From Apophysomyces variabilis (lineage: Eukaryota; Mucoromycota; Mucoromycetes; Mucorales; Mucoraceae): 64,000 bases of DNA. Below are positions 21,401-31,240 of this stretch, piece by piece; within the stretch, counting starts at the first letter, position 1, and each line of letters begins with the position of its first letter. The notes beneath the pieces were generated by a model that saw only the letters and a program-made list of their open reading frames with translations, was not told the origin of the DNA and ran no database searches. The position numbers and the translations under genes are program-made. The DNA lies in NCBI GenBank assembly GCA_002749535.1, contig MZZL01000409.1, positions 3,302,160-3,366,159 of the forward strand. Direction: 5' to 3'.

Positions 21401-22702
21401 ATTTGATTCCTGTGTCATCACCAAGCGGGATCTTACAGTATCAAGATCGATATCTGGGCGAACAAGTTTTCGCAAAGTTGTGGTAGCCACACGAACGTAC
21501 TCTTGATGGTTATCGTCTTCGTCATCGCTTTGCTCCTCGTCTTCACTTGGCTCGTCACCACTTCTGTTATCACCTTCACTATCATCACCGTGTATATCAC
21601 TTGCTTTTCTCTTGGAATCCTTGACTGATGCAGCTTGTATTTCGTGATCAGTGATCTTTTTCAACTGATTGCGATAAAAAAATCTTGCCATATCGTTCCA
21701 GAGCAACACAGGTTTATCCGGGCCTTTGAAATGTTGTTCAAGAGCAGATGGAGAAGCCTTTGTACCGTATTTCTCTTTCAAGGTTTTGAAAAGATGATCC
21801 GAGCTTCCGCTGCTAGTTATCAAACCTTTAGGCGTCTTGTTTCGGTTCATGAATTTCTCTTTGAATTTTTCTAAAGCAGCTCGAGTTGGATTTTTGTTTC
21901 TTGTAATTCTGGAAAATTCCAAATGTATCCTCTTATTGCTGTGATATTATGTATTTAGATGATGTTCAAGTAAAAACAATGATCATGCTTACATTTCTTT
22001 TCGTAACTCATCCTTAATAACTTCTTCTGTCACACCAAGTGGTGCACGTTGTTTTTTCTTCCTTCGCTCTCCCGCGACATTTTTCATGGTCGCAGCAGGT
22101 GATATAAAAGGTGATTTTTCGATTGTGGTTTCAGGACCCGGTAGCTTCGGAGAGGTAAACCTTGCGATATATAAAGGAACCCAACGACTGGTTCCCGTAT
22201 GAGAGTCCACTTCATGAAGAAGCGACATGTTATAGACTGACTGATTGTTTCGAATCACTTTAGGTTTGCTCTGCGTGGAGAACAGGTACACCCGAATGTT
22301 GTACATTTTGGCAATAGCAATCAGACGTAGAAGGCCATTTGCGGGAATGGTTTGGTTATCAGATAATCGTAGGGATACAGCATGCTGCTTGTCGCCTAAG
22401 CATCGCACTACAGCTACAGACAAGGCAGCCTCTAATGGAGAGGTGTTGAAAAGCTTAGACACGGTTTGTATACCCCTTGCTTGCAACCATTGTAGCGCCT
22501 TGCTTCGGTTCTCTTTTGATATTGGTCGCCCTCTAGCCCCAGCAGTCACTGTTTGCATGCACTGCTCATAGTTTTTAGTGGGGCTACGACTGATGACATC
22601 GCCCATACTAAGACCTGGGTTTCCTACAAAGTCCAAATTTGGCAGCTACCATATTTTTAACGTTAGTGTGCTGTGCTTGTTTTCTGTCTTTTACTTTACC
22701 AT
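18418..22702 (-). CDS. Fanzor B: large TnpB/Fanzor-like RuvC nuclease
   Basis: Model: complement(join(18418..19257, 19309..19794, 19845..21015, 21066..21298, 21350..21938, 21993..22645, 22700..22702)), about 1324 aa. Seen: RuvC-I VCGVDPGIRTTGV (Asp about 1065); RuvC-II region FYGHWQPTNSRIRGHARRG with Gly where TnpB has Glu; Glu about 1218 in VNEYNTSKTC; zinc ribbon Cys about 1225, 1228, 1253 and 1258; RuvC-III MNRDGNASKNIA (Asp about 1271). A coiled coil and a basic cluster RKRKRKKQKR (possible nuclear signal) precede the nuclease. It shares GSLYPRS...LLRVNLAPRR and downstream blocks with Fanzor A, but adds about 220 N-terminal residues of unknown fold. The ATG-only first exon is tentative (54-nt intron with ctaac branch site); an internal Met in LSMGDV is the alternative. 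All other junctions keep phase. Nuclease activity is inferred from family. Confidence 0.87.
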
Positions 22703-24675
22703 ATAACAAAAAAAATAGTACAATAAAAAGGATAAGTAAATAAGTACTTGAGAGTGCGTAGACAGTGAAGTGTTAAGAATAAGAATCAACTGCTGAAATA
22801 TGACGTATTTAAACAAATCATTTCATTGTGAATACTTCTCCTTGGATTGTGTAACAGTACAGTATAGTTCAAGACAATGAATCATTCTGCAGTCGGCGTG
22901 TCAAATACTGAAGATGATCACTGATAAAACAATCATTATATTCGATGGCGTAATTGATGTTTTTCCTTATGCAAACATCAAAAGGGGTTATCGTAAATCT
23001 CCATAATACTGTAGTTTATACAATAAGTACATATCCGATTTCTTAGCACTACGAAAAGTGCCCTTAAACGAAACTTCTATGGTTTATCTATATTCACTTT
23101 AATATATACACTCAGTGAATAAAGAAACGAACCAATAAAAGGTTCCTGCAAGAAAGAAACAGAAGTGAGACATTGAAATTCTTTGTGTAATTTATCTTTG
23201 ATGTGTAGAACGAGCTTTTTCTTTTTATTTTCTATGTGTGTAGTCTATTGCTTTCATTATATATACCTTTATATTTTAGCTACCAATGTTTTAAGAGAAA
23301 TAAAAGAAGATTGACAGTATCGTTACAGCAAATAAACAAAGTTCTCTGTTGTCATTTGTAGTTCTTTTGTTCCTGTTTAGTTTTAGTTAAAGGTGGACCG
23401 TAGATGATGTAATAGCATGGCCTATGGCCAACTTCGCTATCTACTTGCGAAGAGCGAATGCATAAGTATAGTGGGTGTGGGCGAGGAAGCGCTGTAGAAA
23501 GATGCGTGTAAGGAATGGTAGGAACCGTTTTGAGGATATCAGAAACGCGAGGATCCTGAGATTTTAGGATCTGTTTTTATATACAACGTCTGTGCGTGGA
23601 GAGTAAATGTACAAACAAATGAAGTACAAAAGATCGCTATCTTACTCGTCGCCTATACAGGCCAATCCGCACACAAGGTCATAAAGATCTATCTGTAACA
23701 TGCACTTCTACAGATAAAGTGTGTATATAATGTAAGGTTAGCATGTATTTTTCGATATCCGTCTAGGGAAAAAAAAAGATTAGTGATTCGGCTAGCGAGT
23801 GACAGAGATTGCGATATTTCTGAGCTATCTGAGCGTCTGCCAATGCAAAAATTGAAATAGCTTGAGAAAAGTATCAAAAGCTGCGACTCAGCTTGGTGAC
23901 AGAGCCAAAAATTCAGCAGGCGGGCTGTGACTCTTGTCACAAATTCGGTGACTCCGGCTGATGATACCGTACGTGAACGAGTGGCCAAAAAAAAAGAGTC
24001 TGTTGCGTACTAAAATAGCACGACTCACAGCAAGCCAAGTTATTCTATCTTTGAGTGGCCTACGTCATTTGTTTTTTTTATTTTACCACGTTACCAGAAA
24101 ACAAAGTTCAATAGATGGAAATTCCCTGCATGACGACCCTAATGGACAATGGGATTCGCCTTATGTCTCATTAACCCCGTGTTATTTGTTTGATAAACAA
24201 AGAGAAAGAAGAAAGAAGGGGGAAATTCAGGGGATACATTTATCATATGAACCCATTATTATCGAATGGGCCATGGGAACGCGGGAGAGAGAAGAGGGAG
24301 AACAATGATTCAGTCTAATGAATGAATGATCTTCAGGAAAACTTCGATGCGATTGCCTTTATTGGAGAAGAACCAACAATAACAAGGACAATAAAGATAA
24401 AGAAAAGCGCAGGAAATGAGCTAAGAACTTTCTAAATGTGCGACAGAGTAAAGGAAAATGAAGAGAAAAAGAGGAAATTCGTGGATGCTTCATGTTATTA
24501 GACCTGTATGGGTTAAAGAGATAGAACAAGAAATGCAACGATAAATGTATTTACAATGGAACAAAAAGAAAGAAACAAAATAGTGTCTATGGAAGGAAAA
24601 GAAAAGGAAATGTATATGATCTAATATGTATATATTTTTTCTTCGTTTTTTTTTTACGTGAGGGATATTTTTGTT
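22703..24675. other. AT-rich interval without recognised genes
   Basis: Two kilobases between the 5' end of Fanzor B and the 3' end of the next minus-strand gene. Very AT-rich around 22680-23350. Short frames only; no domain, RNA or repeat recognised. It should contain the Fanzor B promoter. Confidence 0.45.
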
Positions 24676-25011
24676 CTATGCAGTGCATACGATGGGTGTC
24701 AGACAGACGCGTACGGTTCGGGAAGGGTATTCCACAATAAGGGATTCCAGCTCCATGGATTTGGAGGAAGGTAGTCGGGGCAACGCTTGGTCTTCGTAAC
24801 TAGCAATCGAGAGGGAAGAAGCGGAAGGTGAAGTGCGATGACGACCGAAGAATTGGTTGAACGACCGAAGGGAAACAGAACGTGTTTGACCTCGGATAGA
24901 AGACGCACAGGAATAAAAGGAATCTTCATTGCTACGTCGGTTCTCCTTGGACTCATCGGCACCCACTTGGTTCTGACGCTTGTGAGAGAAAATGGAAAGG
25001 AATTTCTTCAT
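24676..25011 (-). CDS. Small Ser/Arg-rich hypothetical protein
   Basis: Single exon, 111 aa from MKKFLSIFSHKR. Not recognised. It is basic and serine-rich (SVSLRSFNQFFGRHR, SPSASSLSIASYED), with patterns that look like kinase or 14-3-3 sites; no membrane segment or known domain. An in-frame ATG at 25092 would add 27 residues, but a TATA-like element at 25097-25110 lies only about 10 nt from it, so the 25011 start fits better. Conserved-looking N-terminal MKKFLSIFS could be amphipathic. Confidence 0.55.
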   Translation of the reverse strand: MKKFLSIFSHKRQNQVGADESKENRRSNEDSFYSCASSIRGQTRSVSLRSFNQFFGRHRTSPSASSLSIASYEDQALPRLPSSKSMELESLIVEYPSRTVRVCLTPIVCTA

Positions 25012-25092
25012 GACGATGGATGTGTTTATTCTTTTTTGAAAGCTAGAGAGAGTGTGTGTGTGATACTGTCTTCGTCCTCGTCGTCTTTTCAT

Positions 25093-25839
25093 GGGACTTT
25101 ATATATACTTTGGGTTTCCTTTTTTCTCCTTGTCCGTGCGTTTTGTTTGGGTAACCAAAAACGTTTCTAGTATCATACAGAAGGACGGCTTTTTCGGATG
25201 AGGCGTCCGTTCGGTTATTTGCTTTTTTGCTCTTTCATTAATTGCCTCATAAGGAAACCGAACAATGGATCATGTTCTTTCTCCCTGCATCAGAGCATTA
25301 AAGGGACACATGGCGATTTGCTTTGTACGGTCAAAGTTGGGCAAATCTCTCTTACCTCTCTATTACTCTCAAAGCCTAACTAATAAACATCTTTCTTCAA
25401 GGTTCTTTTCTCCCTTTCCTTTTTCCCTTTCCCTGTTTCCCCTTGTTTATCTCGGAGCAAGCACGTTGGACTGAAAATGAACTGCAGGCTGCATCCGTTC
25501 GGTCCGAACGGAGTAAAAATTGATGATTGATTAAAACGATTTACACAATAAAAAAACATCATTCAACCAATTACCCTTTATAACCCGGAAGGAGATGGGC
25601 CCATAAAGGAAAAAGAAATAGGAACGGGTTTGGGAGGATCAGCCCGAAAAGAAAAAGAGCGAAAGGGAATAGATCGGGTAATAGTGACATTGAGTGCCCT
25701 TTATAGCTTATGATCACATTAACATCATCGTCACAAAGAAAATAAACAATGCGGAATCACTTGAAGACAATCTATCAGAAAGAATGAGACAAATGAGTTG
25801 ATGTGCTTTCAAAGGCTATGTCATCTTTCTTATTTTATT
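25093..25839. other. Intergenic region between two minus-strand genes
   Basis: Contains the TATA-like element above, then T/C-rich sequence around 25390-25440. No gene or RNA recognised in the rest. Confidence 0.45.
25097..25110 (-). promoter_or_regulatory. TATA-like element
   Basis: Minus-strand AAGTATATATAAAG about 86 nt upstream of the 25011 start codon. Comparable TATA-to-ATG spacings are seen at other genes of this window. Confidence 0.5.
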
Positions 25840-26265
25840 TTACCTTGATCCATCATTAGGTGAGCTATTCTGAGACTCGGAGGTAGCTGTGCTTCCACCC
25901 AAAGAGGATGTATTTTCCGATCTCGAACCGGTTGTGCTTCTTGGAAGACCTGTGGTTGAACCTCGTCCACCAGACAAAGACCAGGTGGATGTAGAAGAAG
26001 CTGCATAAGACGTGGAGCTTCCTTGACCACTGATTGAGGTGAAGCAGGGTGTTGTCGATGTGCCACTATGGATAGGCGGTGTTGTTAATGTTGTCGTGCT
26101 GTTATGAACATGGCCACAGCCGTCATCATCATCACCCTCCTCTCCTCCTCTACGATGTCCATGGTAATAGCCACCATCACCACCACCGCCGCCCGCCGCC
26201 ACCCTTTGGACAACAAGCAGGCTGACGAAGAGAAGAGAAAGCCATCCATTGATCAGGAACTTCAT
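25840..26265 (-). CDS. Secreted Ser/Thr-rich protein
   Basis: Single exon, 141 aa. The N-terminus MKFLINGWLSLLFVSLLVVQRVAAG is a clear signal peptide (basic start, hydrophobic core, AxA-like cleavage site). The mature part begins with Gly runs and a short acidic patch, then becomes Ser/Thr-rich with few hydrophobic residues, as in O-glycosylated fungal wall or secreted proteins. No catalytic domain and no hydrophobic C-terminus for a GPI anchor are visible. Function unknown. A TATAAAAG element lies about 60 nt upstream. Confidence 0.65.
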   Translation of the reverse strand: MKFLINGWLSLLFVSLLVVQRVAAGGGGGDGGYYHGHRRGGEEGDDDDGCGHVHNSTTTLTTPPIHSGTSTTPCFTSISGQGSSTSYAASSTSTWSLSGGRGSTTGLPRSTTGSRSENTSSLGGSTATSESQNSSPNDGSR

Positions 26266-26322
26266 ATTATCAGAAAAAAGTCAATGCTCACTCACCGTTG
26301 TTTCTATCGTACGTTCTGTCCT

Positions 26323-26332
26323 GCTTTTATAG
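26323..26332 (-). promoter_or_regulatory. TATA box of the secreted-protein gene
   Basis: Minus-strand CTATAAAAGC, 58-67 nt upstream of the start codon at 26265, in the position and orientation expected for a core promoter. Confidence 0.5.
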
Positions 26333-26562
26333 ATAAAGTCATTGAGAAAAATGACAGCGGCATCGCTAACGGCAAAGTAATGGACGTTTGACATGAGATC
26401 ATTGAAACAACCAAGATTCGAAACAAAAAAAAAAAAGAAAGCCCATCTCTTTCCAGTTGTTTTTCAAACAAACCAAAAGTGATAATTATCATCGTGGTGG
26501 CGACGATTATTTGTTATAAGGATAATAATAATGTATTCTTTTTTTTATTAGGATTTACATTT

Positions 26563-27804
26563 TTAGTTCTGGATGGCCAATCCAAGGTCAAAGGCAGATT
26601 GATCTTCAGGACTCCACATCTTGGACTTGACATATTCGACCAATTCTTGATGGAGGGCTTCTTCTGAACGAGAATTTTTGGCCAGGCGAAGCAGGGTCGG
26701 GTCTCGAACAAGGTCTTCGGTCAATGCCTGTCGACAGACAGCTGCAGCCACCTCAGCCGAGACATCGCGGATACGGCCCAGCGATGGGTAGATATGACCG
26801 TTCTGGATATCTTCCGGTTCAAGTGAAGATGCCAGGCCTTTGGCCGCCTCATAGACCATATCATCCGACACATGACGTGCCTTGGCCACAATCGTACCGA
26901 GACCCAGTCCAGGGAAGATATACATATTGTTACCTTGTCGGGCGATCTTGGTCTCTCCCTTGGCTGTTTGGTAGGGTGGGAAGGCTGTGCCAGAAGCAAA
27001 TATGGCACGGTCTTCTGTTGCCTGCATGGCTTGTTCAAAGGTACATTCTGCGTTCTCAAATGGATTGGACAGCGGGAAGATGATCGGCTGTTGATTGATG
27101 GCGGCCATCTTTTGCAGGGCTTCGGGTGTAAAGGCCTTGTGCTGAGCCGAGAGACCAATGAGTCTAGAATTTGAATGCGTTAAACACTCTTCATAGCAGA
27201 GAAAGCTCATCACTTACGCTGTTGGTTTTGCGTAATCAATCACGTCGCACAAGGTTTTGAACTGGGCCGGATTATCAGATCGGGCAAAATAAACCTTGTG
27301 TGGTGCCAATGTATCGCCTCGATCAAGTGTCACCAGACCCTTACTGTCAACCAAATAAAAGATTTTCTTGGCCTCTTCTTCCGACAGACCCTTTTGTTTG
27401 ATGAAATAGGTCTGGATCTGTTTCGCCACGCCGATGGCAGACGAGCCAGCGCCAAAGAAGACAATCCGATGATCTTTCACTTTGGATTCCTCCTCCACAC
27501 GTCGCAATGCATTGATGAAACCTGCCAGAATAACAGAGCCTGTGCCTTGAATATCATCATTGAAACATAAAGTCTTGTGTTGATATTTCTCAAGTAACCC
27601 GAACGCCTAAAATAGAAAATGAGCCCATGGAAACCAGAAAAAGGACAGTCGGATCTTTTTTTAACTTACGTGATCAGTAGAGAAATCTTCAAATTGAACC
27701 AAAATATCTGGATAGATTTCATATAACGCGCTCAACACTTGATCCACACCAGCATAGAACTAGAAAAATCCAAAAGAAGGAATTGTTCAGTGTTTATCCC
27801 AAGC

Positions 27805-27839
<35 letters not shown>

Positions 27840-28916
27840 TGATAGCAACTCACCTCTTTATCTGCGGGTCGTTTCTGACGAAGACCGAGATAGAGGGGAT
27901 CATTCAGATACCGCTCCGTATTGGTACCAAAATCAAGAATAATCGGCAAGGTTCTTCGGGGATCGATGCCGGCACCGGCGGTATAGAGTTGCAGCTTTCC
28001 GATTGGGATACCAATTCCATTCACGCCAAGATCACCCAGACCAAGAATACGCGATCCGTCACTGATCACGGTGATATCGGGATCAAGTCCAGGATTATAA
28101 TTCTGAATGATTTCTTTGATATTGGGAAGATCATTCCAAGAGATATACAGACCATCGGGTGCACCTAGTATAGAAGAAAAATATTTCCGTCAAAAACAAC
28201 AGTTTGGCCCAATGGATCGTTCTTCTTCTTGCTTTTTTGCTCCTGTTTCTTACCTGGAGCTTTTCCCAAGAAAGGATAAATATCCGAATATTTCTGGCAA
28301 GCTTCACCAACACCTGGGGTATACACAGTCGGCGCAAATTCCTAATGCAGTAATCATTAAGCAAAAGCAACAAATAGAAAGATAGATCTCAAGGGAGCGA
28401 GTGAAAGAGAAGTGGACTTACGTCAAAGTTATCGCAAAGTAGTGAATAAAAGAGTCTAGAGTTTGAATTTCGTAATTGGGCAGTAAAGATGTATTTTTCC
28501 AAGGTGGATGCTTTGGATCGGAACAGTTTAAGAGCACGTTCTTTTTGAAGTTCGATACTCTCAACACCAGCGGGACTACGTCCATAAAGACCAAGTTGGG
28601 CGCGTGCATTGTGCGATAAGGATGTACCTTTATTATTGATATAGTGATGGTTACTATGCAGCCAAAATTCCATGGCAAGGGAGGGGAGATTGAAAGGGGA
28701 GTGATGATTACCTTGGTTATAGTAGGGTGACGATGCCAATTCAACCATGGATTTGTTTGACAGGATGGATTCTTTAACAGCCGGCATTGATTTTTGTGGG
28801 GAACGAGAGTAAAAGGAACGTGTAAAAGGAGGATGATTTATAGGAGGAGAAAACTTCCCACGGCTCCGGAGCAAGGTAGCAGGTATGCGGTAAGTTGTTA
28901 AATTCATGTGGTTCAA
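26563..28916 (-). CDS. Malic enzyme, probably mitochondrial
   Basis: Model: complement(join(26563..27163, 27218..27606, 27670..27759, 27854..28164, 28254..28341, 28422..28916)), 657 aa; every junction has canonical ends and preserves phase. Catalyses oxidative decarboxylation of malate to pyruvate and CO2 with NAD(P). Signatures: VYTPGVGEACQKYS after the second-exon start, the metal-binding VQFEDF, FNDDIQGTG about 343-351, the dinucleotide-binding GAGSSAIGVA about 380, PTALIGLS and FPLSNP. The N-terminal 45 residues are Arg/Ser-rich and nearly free of acidic residues, consistent with a mitochondrial presequence (inference). Cofactor preference cannot be decided by eye. Malic enzymes are of interest in oleaginous Mucorales as an NADPH source, but that role belongs mainly to cytosolic isoforms. 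Confidence 0.95.
27805..27843. repeat. (GAT)n microsatellite in an intron
   Basis: About ten GAT units inside the third intron of the malic enzyme gene. No coding effect. Confidence 0.9.
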
Positions 28917-30458
28917 TTAAAAGATGACAAAATGACAAGGTTCTACTATTCAATTATAAAGGGATAGAGGGTATAGAGAGAGACGAAAAAAAAGAAGGGT
29001 GAACGGGATCAGATTTGAGTTCTAGCAAATGAGGTTGAAGCAATACAGGACGAGTCATTATGATCAGCTGCGGGCGATAAATTTCATTTGAAGACCTCTC
29101 TTAATTTTCATGTGGGAAAAAAACATAAACACAATCTATGTTAGGAAACTAGACGATACAGCCAATGAGATACGACGTGAATGCGATCAATATGCAAATC
29201 CAAGGTGTTCTTGCACGTGGATTCACGCTGATAATCCAGCCTCTTCCGGTTACAATGGCCAATAAGACAGAGTATACGATTTCTCATGTTGACCTGATTT
29301 CGGAACACATACACTTATAGCAAACCATCCAAGGCACATCAATCCCACAACATTCCCAACTGACCAATCGATCAATCCAAACTATATCATGAGATATAAT
29401 AGTCCCGCGGGATAAGGTGGCGATCAAACCATCTTTGTCTTCAAGTATCCCATTTTCTAGTCTTTCTTGTTTTCCTTCCAACTATGGCTCGGCTGCTGGC
29501 TCATTTTTGGGATTGGATGCCTATCAAGCCAAGTTGCACAGAATACAAGTAAATGAGACGAGATGCATGTACAAAGGGCAAACGGACTCACGGGACAAAG
29601 GACCGTTCCCCCACTTCTTTTCGGTTCTTAACATTATTTTTAAGGGTCTTTGATTGTCTTATATTTTGTTCTCTATGGTTCCAATGTTGTTATAAAATAG
29701 AAACGTCTTAACCCCAACATGTTTTGTCTATCCAATAAGAGCTTGATAAGAATATTCCATGACAACCAAAACAGTTCGTTAAACTGATTTAAATGCGAAC
29801 ACATGCATTCCCATGGCCATGCTAAATGATCGCGCAACTCATGTCGAATGCGGTGCAATTCACACTTAAACAATAAATAAGCATTTTCTCTTACTTTTTA
29901 ATAACCCCACCAAAAAAAAATAGCCAAAGAAAAAGTGGCACCACTTTTTTCATTTTGACTTTATCTGGATAGTGCATAAACTGATCATCACAACGCATTG
30001 TCCAATGCAACGTATTCTCTGGATTCATGCCATTGGCGTAAACTTATCCTCCACCTACACACTTCGAATCCACCTATTTTAACGCTTAGCTTAATGTCCA
30101 GCACTCACATCAATGGTCTTTCATTCAGGCCCTCTCCTTCTAGTTTACCCGTTGCATCCGTTTTCTCACAAAAAGAACAAAACCTCAATGTTTGCAGTCG
30201 GAGATTCCTATTCCTATGAAAAGAAAAATTTGCCTGTTTGCCCCGCTTTCCGTTTCCCGTGTTCAACACAGACAAAAAAAGGTACGCGTGGGTGTGTTGT
30301 CATAGCTCATGTGTCAACGCATGGACATGCCATGAGCTAGACTATCCCATTCCTACATCTCGTTCTATTTTCAAATTTGGAGAACAAAGAGCCCTCGTTT
30401 CTTTTTTCTCGTTGCGCTATGAAAAACAAAAGGAACTTACTTGCCATCGCAATATAGA
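28917..30458. other. Divergent intergenic region
   Basis: About 1.5 kb between the malic enzyme 5' end (minus) and the NAC-beta start (plus), so it should hold both promoters. No coding frame with recognisable similarity. The sequence is mixed AT-rich, with a CT-rich run near 30120-30180. No tRNA or repeat recognised. Confidence 0.45.
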
Positions 30459-31240
30459 ATGAACAACGAAAAATTAGCTAAACTTCAAGCCCAAGTTCGC
30501 ATCGGTGGCAAAGGTAAAAAGAAACACGAAAAAAGAAAAGAGAGAAACAGAGAAAATGAAAGAAAATAGCTTGTCGCGCATGAGACAACAAATTAAAAAA
30601 AAGAGAAGGAAAAAAAATTCTAATTTGTTCACTTGCACTCCTCTCTCTTACTCAGGCACTCCCCGTCGCAAGGTGAAGAAAGTGACCAAGTCTTCCGGTG
30701 GTGATGATCGAAAACTCCAGGCTGCCTTGCAAAAGTTGGGTGTCCAACCTCTTGCCGGTATTGGTGAAGTGAACATGTTTAAGGATGATGGCAAGGTGAT
30801 CCATTTCGCGGCACCTAGAGGTACATAAAACAAAAGGAATACACAGCACGAGATGAACAACAATATGCTCAATGGTGCTTACTTTATAGTGCAAGCTGCT
30901 GTGAACGCCAATACCTTTGCCATTCATGGTCGTCCCGTGGAAAAGGATCTGACCGAATTGAGTAAGACAACAACCCCATTCACTGATAGCCCTTGAAAAC
31001 ATGTAAGCTCACGATTTTTATTTGTAATCTTTTCTAGTCCCTGGCATTTTGCAACAGATGGGACCCGAATCCTTGGCTAGTCTGCGTAAATTGGCTGAAG
31101 CGTACCAAGCCGCACAGGGTGGTTCCACTGAAGGAGAGGATGATGATGAGATTCCTGATTTGGTCGAAAGCTTTGAAAACGCAGACGTGAAAGAAAAAGA
31201 GGAGGAAAAGAAGAAGGAAGAGGAAGAGAAGACTGCCTAA
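30459..31240 (+). CDS. EGD1: Nascent polypeptide-associated complex beta subunit (BTF3/EGD1)
   Basis: Model: join(30459..30513, 30656..30820, 30890..30961, 31038..31240), 164 aa, close to the usual length. The N-terminal ribosome-binding stretch [14 protein letters not shown] is the family hallmark. The NAC domain follows with [34 protein letters not shown] and [20 protein letters not shown]. The acidic tail [16 protein letters not shown] is also typical. The protein pairs with alpha-NAC at the ribosome exit tunnel to shield nascent chains and control SRP targeting. Splice phases 1/1/1 all rejoin cleanly. No neighbour shares its function. Confidence 0.97.
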
